A stretch of DNA of 64,000 bases from CAZNDN01 sp964571815 (GTDB taxonomy: Bacteria > Fibrobacterota > Chitinivibrionia > Chitinivibrionales > WJKA01), in the NCBI GenBank assembly GCA_964571815.1, contig CAZNDN010000004.1, forward strand, positions 1-64,000, given 5' to 3'. The notes below the pieces were generated by a model that ran no database searches, had not been told where the DNA came from, and worked only from the letters and a program-made list of their open reading frames with translations. This document shows positions 59,478 to 64,000 of this stretch, in pieces. The translations under genes were made by a program, and so were the position numbers. The stretch's first letter is position 1. Every line of letters begins with the position of its first letter.

Positions 59478-61259
59478 ATGGACCGCGGCGACGTTATCAG
59501 CAGAGCACATGACTATATCAGCCGGGAAACGGCCGATCACTTCAGGAAGGAAGTCGAGAGCCTTCTGGCGGAGGAAGATTACGATGAGCTGCGGGACCGT
59601 TTTTACACCGACCTCGAATTCGGTACGGGGGGCATGCGCGGCGCTATCGGCGGCGGGCTCAACCGGATGAACCCGCTGAATGTCGGGCGGGCCACGCAGG
59701 GGCTGGCGGATTACCTCAACGCCACGTATCCGTCGGGGGAGAAGTCGGTGGTCATTGCCTACGATTCACGACACTTCTCGGCTGCGTTTGCCCTGCGGGC
59801 CGCGCTGGTGCTGTGTGCCAACGGCATTGTGTCCCGGCTCTACTCGGGTCTGCGCCCCACTCCGCAACTCTCCTTCTCGGTGCGGCGAGCCGAAGCGGTC
59901 GCCGGTATTGTCATTACCGCAAGCCACAACCCCGCCGAGTACAACGGTTACAAGGTATACTGGAGCGACGGAGGACAGATTGTCCCGCCCCACGATTCGG
60001 CGATCGTGCGTCACGTGCGAGCGGTAACGGAAGTCGAGACGATGGAAGAAGAGGAGGCTCGATCGGCCGGTCTCCTGCACATGGTCGACCGGGAGTTTGA
60101 TGAAGTGTACCTTGATCTCGTTGTCGGCCAGACCCTTCGACCCGATCTGGTAGCAAGCCGCGGCCCTGCTCTCAAGGTAGTGTATACTCCCCTGCACGGT
60201 GCGGGGGCGGTCCCGCTCTCTTCGGCGCTGCGCAGATTGGGAATCGATGTGATCATGGTGGAGGAGCAGGCACAACCCGACGGCGCATTTCCAACCGTGG
60301 CCATGCCCAACCCCGAGGAACCGGCGGCCATGCAACGCGCCCTTCACCTGGCGGAGAAGACCCGCGCCGACCTCGTGCTGGGAACCGATCCCGATGCGGA
60401 CAGACTGGGGGTGGCGGTGCCCGACGGGAACGGGTATACGCTGCTGAGCGGCAATCGTATCGGCGCCCTCCTGTGTGACTATATCTTTTCAACACGTACC
60501 GAGAAGCGAACGCTCCCGGCCAAACCCGCCTTCGTGAAAACGATTGTGACCTCGGAGCTACAACGGCTGATTGCCGAGGATTACGGTGCGACATGTTTCG
60601 AGACGCTCACGGGGTTCAAGTATATCGGCGAGATGATTCACCGGTTCGAATCGGGCGATGAGGGATACGAATACGTCTTCGGGGGGGAGGAGAGCTACGG
60701 ATACCTGGTCGGCACCGCGGTACGCGACAAGGACGGTATTTCGGCGGCGGCGATGATCGCGGAAGCAGCGCTCTACCACGCATCGGAGGGACGATCACTT
60801 CTTGACCGACTGGAGCAACTCTGGAAGAAGTTCGGCTATTTCGAAGAGGTGCTCATCTCGCGCTACTTCAAGGGAGAAGCCGGTTCACGGCGCATGAAGG
60901 CTTTCACCGATGCTTTGCGAAAGAATCCGCCCGATCGATTCGCTTCCCTGCCTGTCGTGAACGTGAAAGACTACCTGGAGGGAACCACGTATTATCCGCA
61001 ACGCGGTGAGAAAAAAACCGGCCTTCCATTTCCTTCGTCCGACGTCTTACAGTATATTTTATCGGACAACACCGTTGTCAGCATCAGGCCGTCCGGCACC
61101 GAGCCGAAGATAAAATTCTATGTCTCGTGTCGAAGCGAGAGGGGGGCGACTCGTGCAGCGGCAGATGAGGTCACCCGTTCGAAAATCGCGGCCGTAACCA
61201 AAGAACTGGACCATCTCATGGAAACGCAGGTAAGCGAATGCCCTCCGGCCGCAAGGTGA
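59478..61259 (+). CDS. Phosphoglucomutase/phosphomannomutase (alpha-D-phosphohexomutase)
   Basis: The enzyme interconverts hexose-1- and hexose-6-phosphates through a phosphoserine. The product is 593 residues, close to the longer PgcA/ManB type. Domain 1 has DLEFGTGGMRGAIGGGLNRM and the phosphoserine loop GIVITASHNPAEYNGYKVYW (Ser in TASHNP). Domain 2 has the Mg2+ loop LGTDPDADRLGVAV. Domain 3 has the sugar-ring motif FGGEESYGYLVGT. Domain 4 has the phosphate-binding SIRPSGTEPKIKFYVSC. The ATG at 59478 follows AAAGGGG. Substrate preference (glucose or mannose) cannot be set from motifs. Its stop lies 22 bases inside the following kinase gene. Confidence 0.95.
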   Translation: MDRGDVISRAHDYISRETADHFRKEVESLLAEEDYDELRDRFYTDLEFGTGGMRGAIGGGLNRMNPLNVGRATQGLADYLNATYPSGEKSVVIAYDSRHFSAAFALRAALVLCANGIVSRLYSGLRPTPQLSFSVRRAEAVAGIVITASHNPAEYNGYKVYWSDGGQIVPPHDSAIVRHVRAVTEVETMEEEEARSAGLLHMVDREFDEVYLDLVVGQTLRPDLVASRGPALKVVYTPLHGAGAVPLSSALRRLGIDVIMVEEQAQPDGAFPTVAMPNPEEPAAMQRALHLAEKTRADLVLGTDPDADRLGVAVPDGNGYTLLSGNRIGALLCDYIFSTRTEKRTLPAKPAFVKTIVTSELQRLIAEDYGATCFETLTGFKYIGEMIHRFESGDEGYEYVFGGEESYGYLVGTAVRDKDGISAAAMIAEAALYHASEGRSLLDRLEQLWKKFGYFEEVLISRYFKGEAGSRRMKAFTDALRKNPPDRFASLPVVNVKDYLEGTTYYPQRGEKKTGLPFPSSDVLQYILSDNTVVSIRPSGTEPKIKFYVSCRSERGATRAAADEVTRSKIAAVTKELDHLMETQVSECPPAAR

Positions 61260-62899
61260 ACCACGCCGGCGGTCCCGGAAGTCCGGCGCCCGCCGCGGGC
61301 CGCTCAGATCCCTTCATCGGCAAGACAATCGGCAACTGTGAAATAGTTGAGAAGATCAACGAAGGCGGTACCGCTTACATCTACCGGGGCCACAATATCC
61401 GGTTCGATCTTGACCGGGTCGTCAAAATTCTCAAGCCGTCGCTCACCGAAGAAGAGGATTTCTTCTACCGGTTCCGCCAGGAGGCTCAGCTCACCGCGCG
61501 CCTGGACCATCCGAACATACTCCGCGTATTCGATACCGGTGAAGTGCAGGGGTATTTCTACATCGAGATGGAGCAGATCAGCGGTCGCACGCTCCGCGAG
61601 TACATTCAGGAAACCCCCCGGATCAACGAACGGGACGTGCTCGCCATCGGACTCCAGGTTGTCAATGCGCTTTCGTACGCGCATCACGCGGAGATCTCCG
61701 CCCCCGACAACGAAACGATCCAGGGAATCCTTCACCGGGATATCAAGCCGGAAAATATCATGCTCACCCCGGGCAAGCTGGTGAAGTTGATGGACTTCGG
61801 GGCCGCCAAGCCGTTGAATATTACCTCCAATACCATGCAGGGGATGGTCGTCGGGACGTTTCACTACATGTCACCCGAGCAGCTCAAGGGCGGACGTCTT
61901 GACATGAGGAGCGATTTCTTCTCTCTCGGTATCGTCCTCTACGAGCTGTGTACCGGTCAGAAACCATTTTCGGCCGAGAATCTTACCGAGTTGATCGAGA
62001 AGATCACGGCCTGCAAGTATCACCGCATCCGTCAACTCCGCCCCTCGATCACTCCCATGACCGAAGAGGTGATAGAGAAACTCCTGTCGCGGGACCCCGA
62101 ACACCGCCCTTCATCGGCAAGCGAGATACAGGAAAGCCTGCAGATATGCACACAGGTGCTCAATTCATGGGGGACCGGCCGGAAAGTGAGAGTTCCCTTC
62201 TCGGCTAAACGGCTGTTCCCGTCGATAGCGCTTGCCTTCTCCTCCATTGCCCTGATCCTCTCGCTGGCGGCTTTTTTCGGCCGGGGTCCTGCACGCGGTA
62301 AGGTGCAGTATGCAACACCGGCCCGGTTGAGCCCGATCTCCGGTGCATCGCTGCTGAGCAAGGGCAAACAGTTGGAAGAGAAGGGAATGTGGCGCGAGGC
62401 CGTAGAGGTATTGGAAACGGTACCGTCGGTGGAACAGGGAGGCCTGGCCAATGAGTATCTGGAGGCGCAGATCCGAGTCGCCCGCATTTCATTCAAGCAC
62501 CGCGATCAGCTCACCAAGGCCCGGTCCATCCTGGAGCAGTTGCGGATGGAATACTCCGATCCGGCGATTGATGCGTACCTGGGCCAGATTTATTTCCGGC
62601 AGGCCCTCTATATCGAAGCCAAGGAGCGTTTTGAGGCGGCACTGAACTCAAAGAAAGGGTCGGTGATCGCCCAGGACCAGAACTTCCGCTCTTCGCTTCT
62701 GTACTACCATGCCAACGCGCTGGACCGCCAGTATATCTACGTCGAACGTGACGAGTCGTTGCTGGTTGAGGCAATCAAGGCGTGGAACTATTTCAGGGAT
62801 TTCACCAACTGCGATTCGGTCGACACCGAACAGTGTTCCTTTGCCGAGCGGCGGCTTGGAGAGCTGCAGTCAATCAACCGCAAGCTCAACGAAAACTGA
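61238..62899 (+). CDS. Membrane serine/threonine protein kinase with periplasmic TPR-like domain
   Basis: The product is 553 residues, with its ATG inside the end of the mutase gene. The Hanks-type kinase domain (about 31-305) keeps the Gly loop (INEGGTAYIYRG), Lys63 in VVKILKP, the catalytic loop ILHRDIKPENIML (Asp168) and MDFGAAKP (DFG, 186-188). The activation segment ends in MSPEQL. A single membrane helix (about 326-348, FPSIALAFSSIALILSLAAF) follows. The outer part has helical repeats of TPR type (GKQLEEKGMWREAVEVLETV, ARSILEQLRMEYSDPAIDAY and YFRQALYIEAKERFEAAL). This is the PknB-like topology with a repeat sensor. It converges on the dynamin-like gene with 11 bases between stops. Targets are unknown. 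Confidence 0.93.
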   Translation: MPSGRKVNHAGGPGSPAPAAGRSDPFIGKTIGNCEIVEKINEGGTAYIYRGHNIRFDLDRVVKILKPSLTEEEDFFYRFRQEAQLTARLDHPNILRVFDTGEVQGYFYIEMEQISGRTLREYIQETPRINERDVLAIGLQVVNALSYAHHAEISAPDNETIQGILHRDIKPENIMLTPGKLVKLMDFGAAKPLNITSNTMQGMVVGTFHYMSPEQLKGGRLDMRSDFFSLGIVLYELCTGQKPFSAENLTELIEKITACKYHRIRQLRPSITPMTEEVIEKLLSRDPEHRPSSASEIQESLQICTQVLNSWGTGRKVRVPFSAKRLFPSIALAFSSIALILSLAAFFGRGPARGKVQYATPARLSPISGASLLSKGKQLEEKGMWREAVEVLETVPSVEQGGLANEYLEAQIRVARISFKHRDQLTKARSILEQLRMEYSDPAIDAYLGQIYFRQALYIEAKERFEAALNSKKGSVIAQDQNFRSSLLYYHANALDRQYIYVERDESLLVEAIKAWNYFRDFTNCDSVDTEQCSFAERRLGELQSINRKLNEN

Positions 62900-62910
62900 G
62901 ACCGGCACAT

Positions 62911-64000
62911 TCAGGGAAGCATATCCCTTACACCCGCGAAGCCTTCCTTGAGTTCCGCCAGCCGCTTCAGCACGGGCTCCCTCTTGCGCCGCTCCTGCTC
63001 CAGTTCCCGGCTCCGCTTCCGGTGGAACTCCTCCATTGCCGAGCGGATCTCGGTGAATCGACTCTGCAGCAGCTCGGAGAATTTCCCGCAGACTTCATCG
63101 ATACGATGCCGCAGGCCGGTGTCGATAAGCCAGCAGCTCTGTTGCCGAAGCTCTTCGGCAAGCTCTTCGAGTTGGGGGCGGCAACGATCGATGCGGGCGT
63201 GGCCGTGCGCGATTCGCGCCTTGAACGGAAACCGCATTCGATTGATACGTCCGGCGAGTTCGCCGGTGTCGGGTTCGGCGATCATCTCATCCAGCTCAAG
63301 CGACTCGTGCACGGCTGAGGGGTCCGCCGAAGCGGGGGGTATGCGGGGAGCGATGGTGCGGGCCGCCGATGCGATTTGTTCCAGTTCTCTGGCGTGAGCC
63401 GCGGCGGCTCGCCGCAGCGGACGATTGAGCGCTTCCCGCGCCCTGAGCCCCGCCCGAGCCGAGATGTCTCGAAAGGCATGCGGAAGCACGGTTTTGAGGA
63501 CAACGCCCGGGGGACCGCCGACACTCAGCAGCGCCTCTTCCATAACCTCCATCAACCGCCCGTCAAGCCACTCCGCTTCCTCCTTCATCGTGGTATCGAG
63601 AAACCGGTGAAGCGCGTCGCGTTCGGCCTCGGTCACCCTGGCTTCCTTGTCGGCACCCTGTAGTGTTTGCTCGATATGCCGCTGCAACTCGGAAAGTGTC
63701 TCCTCCAGCTCCTCCAGCGGACGGTGATTCTCCCGCTCCTGCTCTTTGAGGTGGTTGTCGATTCCCGAAAGCGCTTCCTTGAACTTCTTGTCGAGAGCAT
63801 GCGAAAGCGTGAAAAGCTTGTCAATTGCCATGAATCTCTCGATCTCATCGTGGACCGCGGTCATTCCGCTCTTCTCGAGGGTATCCTCGCACGCTTCTTC
63901 TCCCACGCAGGCCTCGGCATTTCCGGCACATACGGGGAAGAACCGGCAATCGGCCGAATAGCCGAAATGTTCCACAATTACGCCCTGAACGAAATCGTCG
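62911..64000 (-). CDS. Dynamin-like GTPase, C-terminal part (5' end beyond window)
   Basis: The frame enters from the right edge without a start, so at least the GTPase motifs lie outside. The visible 363 residues begin at DDFVQGVIVEHFGYSADCRF, followed by FFPVCAGNAEACVGEEACED. This resembles the end of a GTPase domain, where dynamin-family proteins have a VFPVSA-type strand. The rest is almost all helical: KFKEALSGIDNHLKEQEREN, LSELQRHIEQTLQGADKEA, a region with LLSVGGPPGVVLKTVLPHAF, then long charged coiled coils near the C-terminus (RKRSRELEQERRKREPVLKR). This is the neck and trunk organisation of bacterial dynamin-like proteins, which act on membranes. A GTPase motif beyond the edge is needed to confirm. 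Four Cys near the start (DCRFFPVC, EACVGEEAC) are unusual. Confidence 0.55.
   Translation of the reverse strand, partial: DDFVQGVIVEHFGYSADCRFFPVCAGNAEACVGEEACEDTLEKSGMTAVHDEIERFMAIDKLFTLSHALDKKFKEALSGIDNHLKEQERENHRPLEELEETLSELQRHIEQTLQGADKEARVTEAERDALHRFLDTTMKEEAEWLDGRLMEVMEEALLSVGGPPGVVLKTVLPHAFRDISARAGLRAREALNRPLRRAAAAHARELEQIASAARTIAPRIPPASADPSAVHESLELDEMIAEPDTGELAGRINRMRFPFKARIAHGHARIDRCRPQLEELAEELRQQSCWLIDTGLRHRIDEVCGKFSELLQSRFTEIRSAMEEFHRKRSRELEQERRKREPVLKRLAELKEGFAGVRDMLP

Noticed and set aside
1..64000. CRISPR arrays, rRNA, tmRNA, RNase P RNA or intact insertion sequences
   Set aside because: No regularly spaced repeats, conserved RNA cores or complete transposase genes with inverted ends were seen on reading both strands.

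Overview
The window is about 64 kb of GC-rich bacterial chromosome, dense with housekeeping genes. It looks like a scaffold from an assembled metagenome: one run of 100 N is flanked by two identical 55-bp contig ends. Gene content suggests an uncultivated bacterium, perhaps from the Fibrobacterota-Chlorobiota-Bacteroidota (FCB) neighbourhood. The hints are two short RpoD-like sigma factors of under 300 residues, a Bacteroidota-style ketol-acid reductoisomerase, a PurF homologue starting Met-Gly-Gly, and thrombospondin type 3 calcium repeats. This placement is inference; no rRNA gene is present to test it.

Layout. 0-3 kb is an accessory corner: abutting remnants of an IS21-type transposase and a DUF1016 nuclease, tRNA-Arg(UCU), tRNA-Pro(UGG), and a two-domain protein that may be a defence factor. 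3-8 kb holds dnaK (with a possible sigma-54 promoter), a small membrane protein, a DUF4197 lipoprotein and a primary-type sigma factor. 8-16 kb is a nitrogen-transfer block: carA, carB, pyrG and a PurF-like gene. A strong promoter, tRNA-Arg(ACG) and a second sigma factor follow. 17-28 kb is one long minus-strand operon for branched-chain amino acids: ilvB, ilvN, ilvC, leuA, an isochorismatase-like gene, leuB, cimA and ilvE. It starts with a readable attenuator: promoter, a 32-codon leader peptide with LVL and VVVVGIL runs, and a terminator. Because cimA is present, isoleucine is probably made through citramalate; ilvD and leuCD must lie elsewhere.

28-42 kb contains a PAS/GAF/SpoIIE phosphatase, uxaC, a secreted beta-helix protein, ahcY, an alpha/beta hydrolase, a U32 family protein, a CgeB-like glycosyltransferase and an aminotransferase/HAD pair. 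43-46 kb has a secreted HtrA-like protease followed by a relative that has lost its catalytic residues. 46-56 kb has valS, an orphan TssB-TssC-like sheath protein (split by the false gap), and an iron block: fur, a Fur-FeoA fusion, feoA, mgtE and feoB. The block is headed by a promoter with a 15-bp near-palindrome just downstream of its -10. 56-64 kb has a degenerate HD-GYP protein, trpS, a phosphohexomutase, a membrane Ser/Thr kinase and the 3' part of a dynamin-like gene that runs off the right edge.

No CRISPR array, intact insertion sequence, rRNA, or complete secretion or defence locus is visible. The items most worth following are the orphan sheath protein, the SLOG-like/DUF2971-like protein, the Fur-FeoA operon, the ilv attenuator, the tailed isochorismatase and the set of enzyme-like proteins lacking key catalytic residues. 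Promoters that can be read here share -10 boxes of the form TATATT, TATACT or TATAAT.
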